A DNA stretch of 64,000 nt, taken from assembly GCA_016165875.1 (NCBI GenBank), contig JABBOT010000014.1, forward strand, positions 7,500,901 to 7,564,900, given 5' to 3'. This DNA comes from Acanthopleura granulata (taxonomy: Eukaryota > Mollusca > Polyplacophora > Chitonida > Chitonidae). The translations under genes were made by a program, and so were the position numbers. Numbering within the stretch: the stretch's first letter is position 1; each line of letters starts with the position of its first letter. Below the pieces are notes generated by a model. It had not been told where the DNA came from and ran no database searches. It saw only the letters and a list, made by a program, of their open reading frames with translations. Positions 46,401-55,471 of this stretch are shown one piece after another.

Positions 46401-49400
46401 TTCATTGTGACGTCACTGTGCTCAAAGTTTTACACACCTACCATTTCCAGTCTCAGCTAAATATGTTCGTACATCATGATAATCGTGGAGTTTAAGCTCT
46501 GTGAAAACCAACTCTAAAAAGGAAGATTTTGAGATGTACTAGAGGGCCACATCACGCCTACATGCGTGGCTGTAGGCTGTCAAAATGTGACTGAAATGCT
46601 ATGTCCTGAAGGCAGAGAGCGCAACCAGTCCTTTCACAGATTCCCCGTGTCAAAGCCAGCATTCCCGGTTCCCACTCACTTGAGCTTGATGCATGGTCGG
46701 TCGAACTACTGCTCTCAGCCTCACTCCTCAGCGATCCTCAACTGGTAGCCTTGTAAGCCGAAGTTACATTCACCATCATCAGAGCCAGAGCTGTAGTCCC
46801 TACTGAAGTCCTCCATTACAATATCCATGTGATTTTTGACTTTACCTCCAAACACAGAAGAGCTACTTGGCAAAGCTAAACAATCTGTTAAAATGGCGGC
46901 CTAAAGGAGACTTCTCAGTCTTGGATGTTTAACTTTTAAACACTCACATAACAAGTACTGCCGGCAGAAAATTGAGATATTTTATTTAACCATAAGTATA
47001 GCTCTTTCATTTAAGGTATAGGTTGTTTAAATGTGTTCTTTTCTTTTAAACTATTGGTGCCTAGAACATTCCTTGTCTCTTTCAGGCATCATCGAAAACT
47101 GTTTATTGCTTCTCTTTGCATGACTCATTCCCCATTTCGTATCTTGGGCCATTCATGAAAAAAAAAATTATTTTGTGTAACACCTCTAAAAAAAACTGGG
47201 TAGGTAGATAGGTGGGAATTTTTTTTTTCTTTTATTTTTGGAAATTTTTTCCCAATCTTTTGATGGGCTGGGTTTGAGGGGACATAATGCTGGACCCATC
47301 AAGTAAGGACTTAACAGAAATACATGTACTCTGCAGTAGTGGAACTATAAAACAAGTGACATCTTGTGACAGACGTCCAGGCCTCCACCGATTTTTTTAT
47401 TCTTAATGTTGAGCAATGCGTTGAGCTTAAGCATTAAGTTAATCACATCAGAAATACGTCTCAATGTAGCCGGCCGATCTTAGTGGATTAAGTGCCCAAG
47501 GTTTTAGACTCCTAATAGTCTTGTCAAAGACTTGGAATATCAATAATATGTTCAATATCTTACAACATGGAAGCAACAAGATTGCAGATTTGATGTTTTA
47601 GGTAAGTGAACCCAGAAGAGAAATGTTTCGTTTAGTTGACACATTCATTTATTAATGCAAGAAGCAAATAAAATAAGGTTTGTCACATACTTCAGGTGAA
47701 CTGGTCGAAGAGTACAAAACTAAGAAAAGTGTGGATATACATGTATACTGTATTCCGTAAAGTTTCATGTCATGCAAACACTGAGCCTAAAAGGTGATAC
47801 ATTTTCAAAACACTTCGGAAGAACATGAAGGTACATTTAACTCCCATGTGTTATATGAAATAAACATTTATCTAACATGTTACTGAGCAGCAGATAGTCT
47901 TTTACCCATTTGCTTTCATCAAAAGAAACCAATGTGGGTGTTGCTAGCATTTGCACATCGTGTACAGAGGGTAATACTATTTGGAAGTTTAGCGAAAAAC
48001 CTATCGAACTGATAACTTTGTCAAGGAGTGCAGTGCGACCTCACCTGGATCGTGAAATCTGTTCTGTTTAATTGTTTTGATTGAGTAAATGTGTCATAAA
48101 TTTAACAATATGTTCTTTTAGAAATGTTTGTAACATAGGATTCTCTCTTAGATGTGGGGAAAACATAAAAATTGTTGTGTTCTGTTGAAAAAGTGCGAAA
48201 AGTTAGTTGTAAATGTGGTCTTTGAAATGTGGTCTTTATATATTTTTTTCAAGTTTTCTTTAAGGAGAAAAAGACACTTGAAAAGAATTTTTATATGGGA
48301 GGTATTTGGGACCACCTTTTGGTATATGTAGTCATTGTGTAATAATGTTATAAACACATGTAACACATGTTTAAAAATATTTTTGCTCTAGAATTTGTCC
48401 TTTTCAGCTAACAAATGTATTTAACCTGGGTTTGGATCATAATTATATTTTAACTGTATTCATAAATATTGTCATAATTCAGGTTACGTGCATATGTTTG
48501 GATATAAACAACAAATTTGCATTGAAATATATTTATTAGACATGCATCATATCCGTATTTAAAGCATTATTATGTAACAACGATAAATACCAAAAGTTGG
48601 TCCCAAATACCCACCATACAAATATATAATACCCTTTTCTCCTGAACTAAAAACTCTACAACAAAAAAATATTAAAAACCATAGTTGCAAATAAGTTTTG
48701 ATGCTCTTTGATCTGATTTTGGCCTAATTTGACGCTTCCTCCCCCTTTAATGAAGAATCAAATATTTCTTTTTTCTTTTTAATTAAAAAAGCTTGTGAAG
48801 TGTATATCCCATACAGGTACATTGCACTTTTAGGCCTTGACTCAAAATGCTGGCTTTTCTATTTTAAAACGCTTACATTAGGAGCAGGAAAGCCAGGACC
48901 ATGTCACGTTGCATGAAGTTTAAAGATTGAAACTTTTCAGCATTTTCCTTGCATATGAACTCCTGCCACTCTGGAATGCATCTGTATTTTTCAAGTGACC
49001 CTAATCTTCAGTATTTCCACATCACAACAATGTATCAGTGAAATGATACATTTTTTAACAAAGTAATCAGTGGGAAAAATCACCTTTTTGAAAAATTAGG
49101 ATAACCGGAATAGGTACTTTTTTTCACCAGAAGAAGGGGATCAGGAGAGAGCCAGGCTAAATGGGAGAACCATAATAGCTGAAGCCCTTATAAAAATGGG
49201 GGCTCTGTTGGTGGTTCTTCGATAACTCAGGGATTAAAGGCGAAAATTCTGTTTTGGTCTCGTAACTGTAAATTTGAAGTTCTAAATTAATCAGTTTCAA
49301 CTCATCGCAATGGTTACTTGATCCACAGATATATATATATATATATATATCTTTCTAAGACTGAAATAATTCAATTCAATTCAATTTAATGAAGATGGGT

Positions 49401-50670
49401 ATCGTAAAGTAAACAGTGCAGTGGATTTACTGGCCTGAAAGTGTTCATGCATATATGTTCAACAACAGAAACAGGACATTACGCCCATAGTTTTATATGA
49501 CTGAGACTATCATTTATTGAAACTAACAATCACCAATAAAATGATGGTAACGGGCTCCTTTTATGTTCATTTTTGTTTTCCGTTGTTAACAATAGTTGTA
49601 CTAATGCCTGTTTCAATGCCTAGATGTCTTACTGTTTCTAATTAACCAGGTAATTGCTTCTTTTTAGAACGGTTTTTGAAATGGGTCACACGACTAACTA
49701 TTCTCGTGGAACGCCCTGTCATGGAGCACCAGTGATATACGAATGACGAACTTGACACTTAGACTAAATACATTAACCCTTTTTGAATTATTACTAGGTG
49801 ATTGAGAGGGGTATTACAGGGCTGAGGATATTGTGTGTACGTATAAGTTGATGTCCTCATTGTATTCCTTGTCCCTACAGAGAACCAGGTGGTTTCTGAC
49901 CCAGAAGACGTCCCAGCGGACATGGCCCCCCTTCCAGATCCTCCCCAGAGGTAAGTCTTGCCATGAAGGCTGAAACTTTATTTCTCTGCGCATGTGTTGA
50001 TAAATGAAGTGTCGTATTTTGCTTTAACATCGACAATCATGGTACAACAGGTCAAGTGGATGGCCTGGTGTCAGCGTAATGTTGAGTTTCCTGTGTGGTG
50101 TCTTCAGCATGGCGTTTCAGTGAAGCACCACTATAAATTTGTCAGAACATGGTCCGGCCTGTTGCAAGAAACACCATCGTGATATCACCGAAACACTGTT
50201 GAAAACATTTCTTTGATGTGGCAACGTTTGTAGTTTTTAAACATAAATCCAAATGGAAAGACTGAGATTTGAATCAGTTCATGAAAAGATGACGTCATTA
50301 TCTGTCTGTCAAACAATACCTTATGTCTGTTTTTTATGATGAACACTCTTCTTAAGCGGGGTTCACACTGGGTGCGATTTGTTGAGACCAACGTCGAATG
50401 AAAATAAGAGTAGAGCTATATTTTAGGTCGTGTGGAATTGGATACATCGCAGCCAGCGAAGTGCGCTTTACGAGAGAGTCTGTCCTATTTTCATGCGTCA
50501 GGTTGAATTCCATGAGTTGGTACATCAAATCCCATAGCGTGAAAACGTCTTCAGCTAACCGACTGTGTTTCTCTTCAAGTTTCAGGCCCGTGTCAGGCTA
50601 TGGTGACAGTAGCAGTCGTCCGTCTAGCTCTAACGTCGTTGTCGTTCCCTCACCGCTTCAGGCACAGTGA
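25481..50670 (+). CDS. Coiled-coil protein, C10orf67-like (DUF4709-type N-terminus), 20 exons
   Basis: Reassembled from splice sites; all phases agree. Coding exons: 25481-25596, 27076-27196, 27985-28076, 29725-29776, 31037-31111, 31816-31989, 33578-33731, 35299-35357, 37237-37302, 37939-37950, 38993-39130, 40985-41050, 42120-42227, 42549-42640, 43053-43118, 43815-43902, 44708-44764, 45763-45859, 49881-49950, 50586-50670. Product 595 residues, or 549 without exon 11. Residues ~45-150 (VGFFSQDRTSQTDVTEVIDL, then ADYEARLRTKAIELYSRVNE and RRAYRQQLSNAI) resemble the DUF4709 region of vertebrate C10orf67; this is from memory, not a search. Residues ~153-460 are long charged coiled coil; ~494-595 are Pro/Ser-rich and probably disordered. 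No signal peptide or membrane segment. Function is unknown in any species as far as I know. Donor 6 (GAG|GTCTGT) is weak. Introns hold several tandem arrays and transposons. Confidence 0.85.
27076..27196 (+). CDS. Exon 2 of the C10orf67-like gene (conserved core)
   Basis: Encodes PALADKHKVGFFSQDRTSQT followed by DVTEVIDLKEMTRVLKHVLG. The FF..D..TQTD-type motif is the most recognisable part of the N-terminal domain. Acceptor TTTCAG, donor GGG|GTAAGG; phases 2 in, 0 out. Confidence 0.85.
28490..28562 (+). CDS. Candidate alternative exon, mutually exclusive with exon 4
   Basis: 73 nt between TTGATAG| and GAA|GTAAGC, open when joined to exon 3 (reads LSNANLQQVRTDLISMYGNG then TNKLE). It enters in phase 2 and leaves in phase 0, exactly as exon 4 (29725-29776) does, so 3-alt-5 stays open. 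3-alt-4 hits TAG at once (GTA TAG). Phase match, open frame and good donor are seen; use as an exon is inference. Confidence 0.4.
28757..29520. repeat. 51-bp minisatellite, ~15 units, intron 3
   Basis: Units carry CCAGTGGTGTATAG, GTCATTGTCTGCAGTACCAC and TGTGATAGTATGA; unit starts fall every 51 bp from 28809 to 29470, with a diverged first unit from 28757. A period of 17 codons keeps long ORFs open on both strands; these are not genes. Lies about 200 bp before exon 4. Confidence 0.92.
29840..29990 (+). repeat. SINE family A, rearranged fragment, intron 4
   Basis: Starts with a reverse-oriented tail piece (TTTATTTATTTGATTGTTG) joined to a forward body and tail ending in AAATATAATAAATAAAT. Confidence 0.75.
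30040..30110 (-). repeat. SINE family A, short 3' fragment, intron 4
   Basis: About 70 bp of reverse tail/body (GTACTTAAGAATTTTTCACT) with strong divergence. Confidence 0.55.
30137..30408 (+). repeat. SINE family A, full length, intron 4
   Basis: Best sense-strand copy: GGAGGCCTCCGTGGCTCAGT with A-box-like GTTAGCGCGCTAGTGCAGCG, B-box-like GAGTTCAAGTCC, body, and GTATAAGTGAAATATTC before an A-rich tail. Confidence 0.93.
31088..31330. repeat. ~42-bp array seeded from exon 5's donor edge, intron 5
   Basis: The end of exon 5 and its donor (GCCATCTACACA|GTAAGTAACACA) reappear downstream as GCCACCTGCACAGTAAGTAA (31247 on) and GCCATCTACACAGTAAGCAA (31289 on), with more decayed copies between. The array therefore contains extra 5' splice-site-like sequences at 31259 and 31301. 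Confidence 0.75.
31327..31560. repeat. 47-bp minisatellite, 5 units, intron 5
   Basis: Nearly identical units with AGACTGTAATGTGACATAGA and CCCACCCACAGACTCAAGGC. It continues the preceding ~42-bp array and appears to be a homogenised derivative of it. Confidence 0.88.
32052..33577. repeat. 98-bp array of exon 7 acceptor-edge copies, intron 6
   Basis: Fifteen units with GTGAG at 32104 plus multiples of 98 up to 33476. Each has a GATAG acceptor-like end (unit 2 mutated to GATGG), then codons for VRKEVPVYSPQVDDDNSAP and TAG. Real exon 7 starts VKKEVPVYKPQFDEEKEEE at 33578 after a nearly identical intron end, 102 bp past the last unit. The array is thus an expansion of exon 7's 3' splice site and coding start. 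Splicing exon 6 to any unit would add 19 residues and stop. Confidence 0.93.
33765..34130. repeat. ~59-bp minisatellite, ~6 units, intron 7
   Basis: Units contain ACAATAACATACATGTACCT, GCAGAACACTGTGACATTGT and CTTGCAACA. Minus-strand ORFs across it are a product of the repetition. Confidence 0.9.
34180..35060. repeat. ~38-bp array derived from a SINE B segment, intron 7
   Basis: Irregular units such as ACACCAGACATGACACCCCA with a CAGTCACAGTATACT-type second half. This equals the segment at 1411-1448 inside the SINE B copy, where the segment starts with GACACC and is followed by another GACACC. About 20 units, many diverged. Confidence 0.8.
35455..35832. repeat. ~60-bp array ending at a MITE, intron 8
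   Basis: Six units with TAATTACTGTGGGACAAGGG, GCAATTACC and CTTTAAAGGAACAGAG. The last block resembles the left terminus of the adjoining MITE (TTAAAGGAACAG), so the MITE end seems part of the repeated unit. Confidence 0.88.
35832..36320. mobile_element. TTAA MITE copy 2, intron 8
   Basis: 489 bp, TTAA at both ends. Arms match copies 1 and 3 (AGACCATTAAAACTGTACCT, GGGGTTTATGGACCAT, complement near 36180-36290). Non-coding. Lies between exons 8 and 9. Confidence 0.85.
37939..37950 (+). CDS. 12-nt microexon (exon 10) of the C10orf67-like gene
   Basis: GCAGAGGAACAG (AEEQ), flanked by TTTGTCTCATTAG and GTAAGT. Phase 0 on both sides, so it can be included or skipped without frame change. It continues the coiled coil after GKRQ of exon 9. 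Confidence 0.65.
38993..39130 (+). CDS. Candidate cassette exon 11 of the C10orf67-like gene
   Basis: 138 nt, phase 0 at both ends, 46 open codons (LSTGTVENHKTTRGRLNHRS then a Ser/Pro/Gln-rich part ending YIADE). Donor GAA|GTAAGT is perfect, acceptor GGTCAG only moderate. It would put a flexible Ser/Thr/Pro-rich insert into the coiled coil. Probably alternatively spliced. Confidence 0.5.
41163..41263 (+). repeat. SINE family A head only, intron 12
   Basis: tRNA-like head (TCCGTGGCTGAGGTGGTCAG through GAGTTCAAGTCCAGC) cut off exactly where a reverse SINE begins. Confidence 0.8.
41264..41520 (-). repeat. SINE family A, full length reverse, intron 12
   Basis: From TTTATTTATTTGATTGGTGT to a head complement near 41515 (CCACTGTGGC). 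Abuts the preceding head in opposite orientation. Confidence 0.85.
41529..41885 (+). repeat. Dispersed repeat D, copy split by a SINE, intron 12
   Basis: Left part 41529-41636 and right part 41793-41885 together match 4608-4805 block by block; the middle is a SINE insertion. Confidence 0.72.
41637..41792 (+). repeat. SINE family A, 5'-truncated insertion with target duplication
   Basis: 156 bp beginning at CTTGCTGGCTTCCTCTCTGG, ending in AAATAAATAAA. Flanked by the direct repeat TACACATCACTG at 41625-41636 and 41793-41804. The homologous copy at 4.7 kb has the empty site, so boundaries are exact. Confidence 0.92.
42391..42493 (+). ncRNA. miRNA-like hairpin in intron 13 (candidate)
   Basis: Arms GAAGAGGGTGTAAGCTATGC... 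and ...GGCCTAGCATTACAACCTTT pair almost continuously for over 30 bp with two mismatches and one bulge, with a loop around 42425-42450. Size (~103 nt) and pairing suit a pre-miRNA, but a short foldback MITE is equally possible. On the sense strand of the host gene. Confidence 0.4.
44336..44590 (+). repeat. SINE family A, diverged full-length copy, intron 16
   Basis: Head CCGTGGCTCGTGGTTAACGT, B-box-like GAGTTCAAGTCCAG, body with small deletions, and AAATATTCTTGAGTGCAG before the A-rich tail. Confidence 0.88.
45040..45575. repeat. Degenerate ~85-bp tandem repeat, intron 17
   Basis: Recurring ATGACCGACTTAAT-, GCGACGTCAGAG- and ACAGGCGCGT-like blocks in the same order, six or so decayed units. 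Confidence 0.6.
46178..47049. mobile_element. Kolobok-like TTAA element with THAP remnant, intron 18
   Basis: TTAA at 46178-46181 and 47046-47049 bound 864 bp with terminal inverted repeats AAGAAAAGAACACATTT on both sides. Similarity of the arms continues for ~50 bp (CTTAAATGAAAGAGCTATRC). Inside, a plus-strand frame from about 46551 reads HITPTCVAVGCQN then SFHRFP and NYCSQPH, which resembles a THAP zinc finger (C-x4-C ... C-x3-H here, plus the HRFP motif). THAP plus TTAA target points to the Kolobok superfamily. Non-autonomous: no transposase core. Confidence 0.75.
47083..47140 (+). repeat. Dispersed repeat C, short fragment, intron 18
   Basis: GCATCATCGAAAACTGTTTA and TTGCATGACTCATTCC resemble the 59.8-kb copy of repeat C. 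Short, hence weak. Confidence 0.4.
48264..48642. mobile_element. Palindromic MITE, intron 18
   Basis: Inverted arms: GGTATTTGGGACCACCTTTT near 48301 against the complement of AAAAGTTGGTCCCAAATACC near 48611. Pairing extends outward to AGGAGAAAA at both ends and inward to ATTGTGTAATAATG. Left flank TTAA (48260-48263), right TGAA (48643-48646), a possible decayed TTAA duplication. Confidence 0.7.
50047..50130 (+). repeat. SINE family B fragment, intron 19
   Basis: GATGGCCTGGTGTCAGCGTA and GTGTGGTGTCTTCAGCATGG match the family B body. Confidence 0.65.
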
Positions 50671-51150
50671 CGTCACATTGTCCTGACCCACCCTGACTCC
50701 TTTCAACAAGACAGCAGGTTGTGAAGTGTACCTACGATGTTTCCTCGACGACAAGACTTCGGGCTTTCGTGGATAGTTACCACTAATTCTGTATTTTTAA
50801 GGGGTGGGGGAGCGGAAGGGGGCGGAGAGATTTGTTGTTGACACTGTTTTTTTGTTTTTTGTTTTGGTATGCGCAGGATGTTGGAAAGGTCTGTTTAAAA
50901 CAAGACATCACATTCTGTCGGATATTGACAATGTATTTTTTTAGGATAGCCAGACTTTAGGTTTGGTACGAAAATATTGCATGAGGGCAATATCCGGTTA
51001 AACATTTCAGCATCTCGCGTAGGTGTTGTTATATAGACAGAGCTTGTTAGAACTCTCAAACGTGTCACATACTTTGGTCAACTTTTTTGATACAGCTTTC
51101 GAGGTATGAAAAGAATTCTACCACAAATAAAATAAAACATTGCATAAATA
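50671..51150 (+). other. 3' UTR of the C10orf67-like gene with poly(A) signals
   Basis: First overlapping AATAAA signals at 51126-51136, about 456 nt after the stop; another at about 51185. No repeats, consistent with a 3' UTR. Confidence 0.55.
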
Positions 51151-52118
51151 AAAAAAGGATTGCAAATATGAATTATCACACTCAAATAAAGCCTCTCTCC
51201 AGCTACATAGCTGGATCTGTTATTTTGTTCATTTGCATTCTCTCTTTTGTCTTCTCCTTACCTTTATCTGTATATTTAATAAACGTTCTGATCCAGTCAA
51301 GGCTCACCGAGTCTGAAATGTTGGTACAATTCTCATTCGACAGAAAACATTTACTTTTCCTATTGTTGTGTTTAATATTGTTGAAAATAATAAACGAATC
51401 CCTGTAACGTGTACTGAAAACTTGAAAAGAACAACTATACCTGCATTATTCTTTGTTTTTTTTTGATGTGCAATAATAGTCGCCATTAGAGGAAATTTAG
51501 GGTTTATCAATTAGGTATCTGATGGTGTATTAAAGTAAGAAGCCTGGTTGGTATTTCAGAATACAATAAGATTACGTTCTAAACAACGCTGTGATATAAT
51601 ACATTTGTATTGGCTGTGATATCATGAAGGTTTGCTCCAAACCAAAGTCAGCGCCTTTGTGATGGGGGTATCCTGGATGGCCAGAAAAGAGAAACTGTGC
51701 GGATATCTGCAGTTATAATCTTTGTATCAGTATTCGGCCTGTTGTATTGCCTTTATTGTATTATATACAGCAGTATCTTATAGGTGTATTGATTCCCACT
51801 GCTGACTGCTGTTTCACGTGTCAACCTTGATAGCCATGATGAGACATTCAGTGACAGTGCAAAAGACTGCTGTTAGTGTTGTACATACGATTGGGAGAAT
51901 CGATTTCCAATTGTCATTATATAGGCTGTAAATTTGTATATTTTGGGAATAATTTATATATATATGTATATGTGTTTATTGAAGTGTTAAATAGTTTTGA
52001 CACAAATGTATAGTATATAAAGTTGTATATATAATCAATTTTTACCGCGTACTGTTTTTATGTGTTGGGATGTTTTGTTGATATACCCGTTGTTAAATGT
52101 TAAATACATGCCCAGGGG
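51151..52118. other. Downstream flank, nothing recognised
   Basis: AT-rich; could be a longer 3' UTR if the earlier signals are skipped. No exon or repeat supported. Confidence 0.4.
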
Positions 52119-52275
52119 GAGAAGGTCCTACGGTGGCACAGACGGTTAAAGCACAAATGTTAGGCTGGTTGGCCGGTGCAATCGCGTGTTCGATTCCAGC
52201 TCTGACTGTTTAAACTGCGGCTTTAAGTCAGGCGGCCTGTCATGGGGTTTGTTAGCATTTGTTTGGCGAATTAAG
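52119..52275 (+). repeat. Third tRNA-derived SINE type (family E)
   Basis: Head CCTACGGTGGCACAGACGGT with TTAAAGC and a B-box-like GTGTTCGATTCC, then a body rich in GGCGGCCTGTCATGGGG. Differs from families A and B; a single copy seen. Confidence 0.5.
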
Positions 52276-52710
52276 AGTAGTGATTCACCCGACCTATAGG
52301 TTCCCCGGACTCATACCCCTGATATCTTTCATATCAGCCCAAAAAATCACACTTTACGAAAGTTTCATCTAATAAGAAGTATTGGAGAAGAGGTCAGGCT
52401 AGGATAATGGGCCTGAAAAGAACTTGCCATGAATTCTTCACCTATCTTCTTAGCTACAACTGACAGAGGTTCCAGAAGGACACATTCTCAGTATACCAGA
52501 GGCCTTCCTTTTATCCCCGCAGACTTGATTCTGGCATCTTTGCTGAGTTATTCGAGTTCAGTTCATGTTACCTGTAACCCTTTCGACCAGTGATGTGCCA
52601 GAGAAACACATTGCAGGAATCTGATAAAACCTTGGCATTGTTCGATTGTTTGTGTCGACGTGTATACAGCCTCGATCAAAGCCAGAAACAGGGTGAACTT
52701 AAAGTGAAAG

Positions 52711-53100
52711 TCATCGAGGAAGCCAGACACCAGACCCATTTATCGTGTCATTAAACTGGTTTTTTTTAAGGATTGAGGTTAAAAGACGTAAATACGCTGA
52801 TGTTTTGGGGGACAAGTTCATTATTGCCTCACAGCTGATGTTGATCTTGAACACATCTCGCTCGATTGACCACGTGATCGACCGGTTAGCGCACGAACAA
52901 AATCCCTTTATCCTGAGCGCGGCCAGTCTAGGAAGTTCATGTACCAGCCATATAGTCGGACTAATATGAAATGTTGTGCTACCACTAAGCCAGCGCAGCA
53001 GATAGTCGGCAATCTCCGTGCATAAAATTAACCTTCGGGCTTGGTCGGACAGGTGCTTGTAGGTCACATGATCAAGAGATTTCAAGAGATTTAGATTCAA
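52711..53100 (-). other. Unidentified open stretch, both strands
   Basis: A 129-codon minus frame and an overlapping 74-codon plus frame (RRKYADVLGDKFIIASQLML) are open. The plus frame follows a TTTTTTTAAG acceptor-like site. No family recognised and no donor placed; may be a decayed exon. Confidence 0.25.
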
Positions 53101-53393
53101 TATGGCGGCACCCTGTGAACCTGGCTAAAAATGATGAAAATTTGTCATTTAACAACGATTCAGGTACTTATTTGTATTTTATTCAATGCTAACATAGAAA
53201 CAAGAAGCCATAGGATGAAATAGCCACAGGTAATTGTTATGTTTGACACTTCGTAGGTCACTGGGGAAAGACTTTTCAGTTGTCAGTCCAAAGTTGACCA
53301 CTTCATTTCTCGAGACAGTAATAGATTTGTCCACATCTCATACCGATTTGCCCGCTTCTAGGGCTATTAGAAAACCATTATATATTTCATTTT

Positions 53394-53522
53394 GGGCAAG
53401 TTTCATGAAGTATACATTAAGCTAAGCATGTCTTATCTACCATGGCAACGTATGTTATACAGACATGAAGTGCACTTAACTAAGTGATCCTTAACACAAA
53501 GTATACTTCATGAAATAGGCCC
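53394..53522. mobile_element. Small foldback element
   Basis: Perfect 15-bp inverted repeat TTTCATGAAGTATAC, within ~22-bp arms ending in GGGC; 129 bp in all. Resembles the foldback at 56837-56946 in its GGGCC...GAAG ends. Confidence 0.6.
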
Positions 53523-53721
53523 AGGAAACTGTCTTCAGACATGAATTAAGTTAGACTTTGTCTTTACTTCAAAACAGATGACTACCCTAAAATTGATATG
53601 AATACTTTATAAGGATTTTTACTTTAATACTATGGGTAAGAGTTGTCTTGAACTTTCGTGACAAAAATGAGAATCACCATCTAACTTTCAAATTAAGTTG
53701 CAGAAATCGTCAGGCTACAAG

Positions 53722-54225
53722 TTAAGTCTCGTAAGACCACGTAAAAATGAACTTGGGGTGAGTGAAAAGACCAGTGAAAACTGTATGTTAAAATATCCTC
53801 ACTGATTTTTGAAAGATTTTTTTTTCACCAAAATAAAAGCAGTCAAATATTATGATAGTATGGTGGGTTTTATGGACCATATTGATAGTGTGGTTCACCA
53901 GTGACGTAACATAACTTTTTGTACACCTTTATGTGCAGCTCTGAATATTGTTCCTATGAAGAATACTCTTGTAATGTTTAGCCGTGTATTCAAACGCTAA
54001 TATGATATTAAATTTCTGCTTAAAGGCCATAGAAAAGTCTACATGACGTCACTGGTGAACCACATTATCAGTATGGTCCATAAAACCTACCATGCAATCA
54101 ACACATTTGACTGCGTTTACTTTGCTACAAAAAATCTAAACAAATCAGTGAAGGTAATTTCAGATACAGTTTTTAATGGCATTTTCACTCACATAAGTTC
54201 ATTTTTACGAGGTCTTTCCCTTTAA
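53722..54225. mobile_element. TTAA MITE copy 3
   Basis: 504 bp, TTAA at both ends; the right terminus, read inward, is TTAAAGGGAAAGACCTCG. Arms are inverted copies over ~200 bp (ATGGACCATATTGATAGTGT, complement at about 54054-54080). Defines the family consensus used to recognise copies 1 and 2. Confidence 0.9.
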
Positions 54226-54584
54226 GTCTAAGATAACTACGTGACCCTGGTTGCGGCCTTATAGATTCAACACACACTCACTGAATATGTCCCATTTTAC
54301 ATCTTAATTTCTCGGGTTTATACCCTTGCTCCTGCCCCACGTAAATTCCTCTGTTCGCTAACAGTAAATGGCCTAACATTTCACCAATGACGAAGTTGCT
54401 CATTTTGTTAGATTCCTTTGGAGAACTTTCTTGGTGTTACAACACGTTTAGCTGGAAGGTAGGACGGTATCCTGTTGGGGAAAAAATGTCAATTTAGTGC
54501 TTATAGTAACATTTCGTGACATTTACTTAATTCTAATATGCACTTTTATGACGGAAAGTTTAGGTCAGTTACCATATCTCCGGA

Positions 54585-54712
54585 TGGCATAACCGATTGT
54601 GGGTTCCCCCAGACTTTGCCCGGTTTCCTCCCACCATAATGCTGGCCGTCGTCGTGTAAATGAAATATTCTTCAGCACGGCATAAAACACCAATCAAATA
54701 AATAAATAACTG
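54585..54712 (+). repeat. SINE family A, 3' half
   Basis: From GGCATAACCGATTGTGGGTT through CGTCGTGTAAATGAAATATT to AAATAAATAA. Confidence 0.85.
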
Positions 54713-55139
54713 ATTGTGAGAGGTGACACTCCGTTCAACTGGCAATAAAATCAACGTTTTAGCCCGATTGTTACTGGCATGTCAGAAGTCATAGGTCACA
54801 GGAAAACGATTGTTCACTACACTATATCACGTGTAGGAAAACCTTCCCACATCTGCGCACATGTTTTAAGTAACCTTCTGGTCTGCTTGTTTACTTCAGT
54901 GTTGTAGATGCCCAGAACGATTCGTAACGGTATATTACAGGGGTGAAGTTGACCGGACACATATGAATTCACGGCGACAAGCAACAAAGGGGGACAATGC
55001 TAGCTAGCGAGTGAGGTTTCCAGAACGTAGGACTACCTGTTGCTTTATGATCTGGCCACGTATAGCCAACAAGGGCTGAAGTGCTACCCGTCCGCCTCTG
55101 AGGACAATGCGTTGTTGGGGACAATGCCTGTGTGGGGAC

Positions 55140-55386
55140 AAAGCGTGAGTGTCCGCCTCGAGGTCGGGAGATCCGGGGTCAATCACGAGTCGTGAATCAC
55201 CTGTCATATCAAAGACTTTAAAAAAGTGTACTTGTTGTTGCCTCGCTTGGCGCTCAGTACTGACAGGTTAGGGCAAGGAAAAAGGACAAATCGACTCGAT
55301 ATCAGTAGAATATGACTGATGGGATGTCATGTCTGGTGTCTTCAGCACTTTGGCGGCACGGACTCGCCCTGCCACAAGGAGACACA

Positions 55387-55388
<2 letters not shown>
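55140..55388 (+). repeat. SINE family B, near full length
   Basis: CGCCTCGAGGTCGGGAGATC (B-box region), TCATATCAAAGACTT, TTGCCTCGCTTGGCGCTCAG, ATGTCTGGTGTCTTCAGCAC, then CCACAAGGAGACACAG, followed by (TA)n. Confidence 0.82.

Positions 55389-55468
<80 letters not shown>
55389..55468. repeat. (TA)n microsatellite, about 40 repeats
   Basis: Pure alternating T/A directly after the family B SINE, probably grown from its tail. Could extrude as a hairpin. Confidence 0.97.
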
Positions 55469-55471
<3 letters not shown>

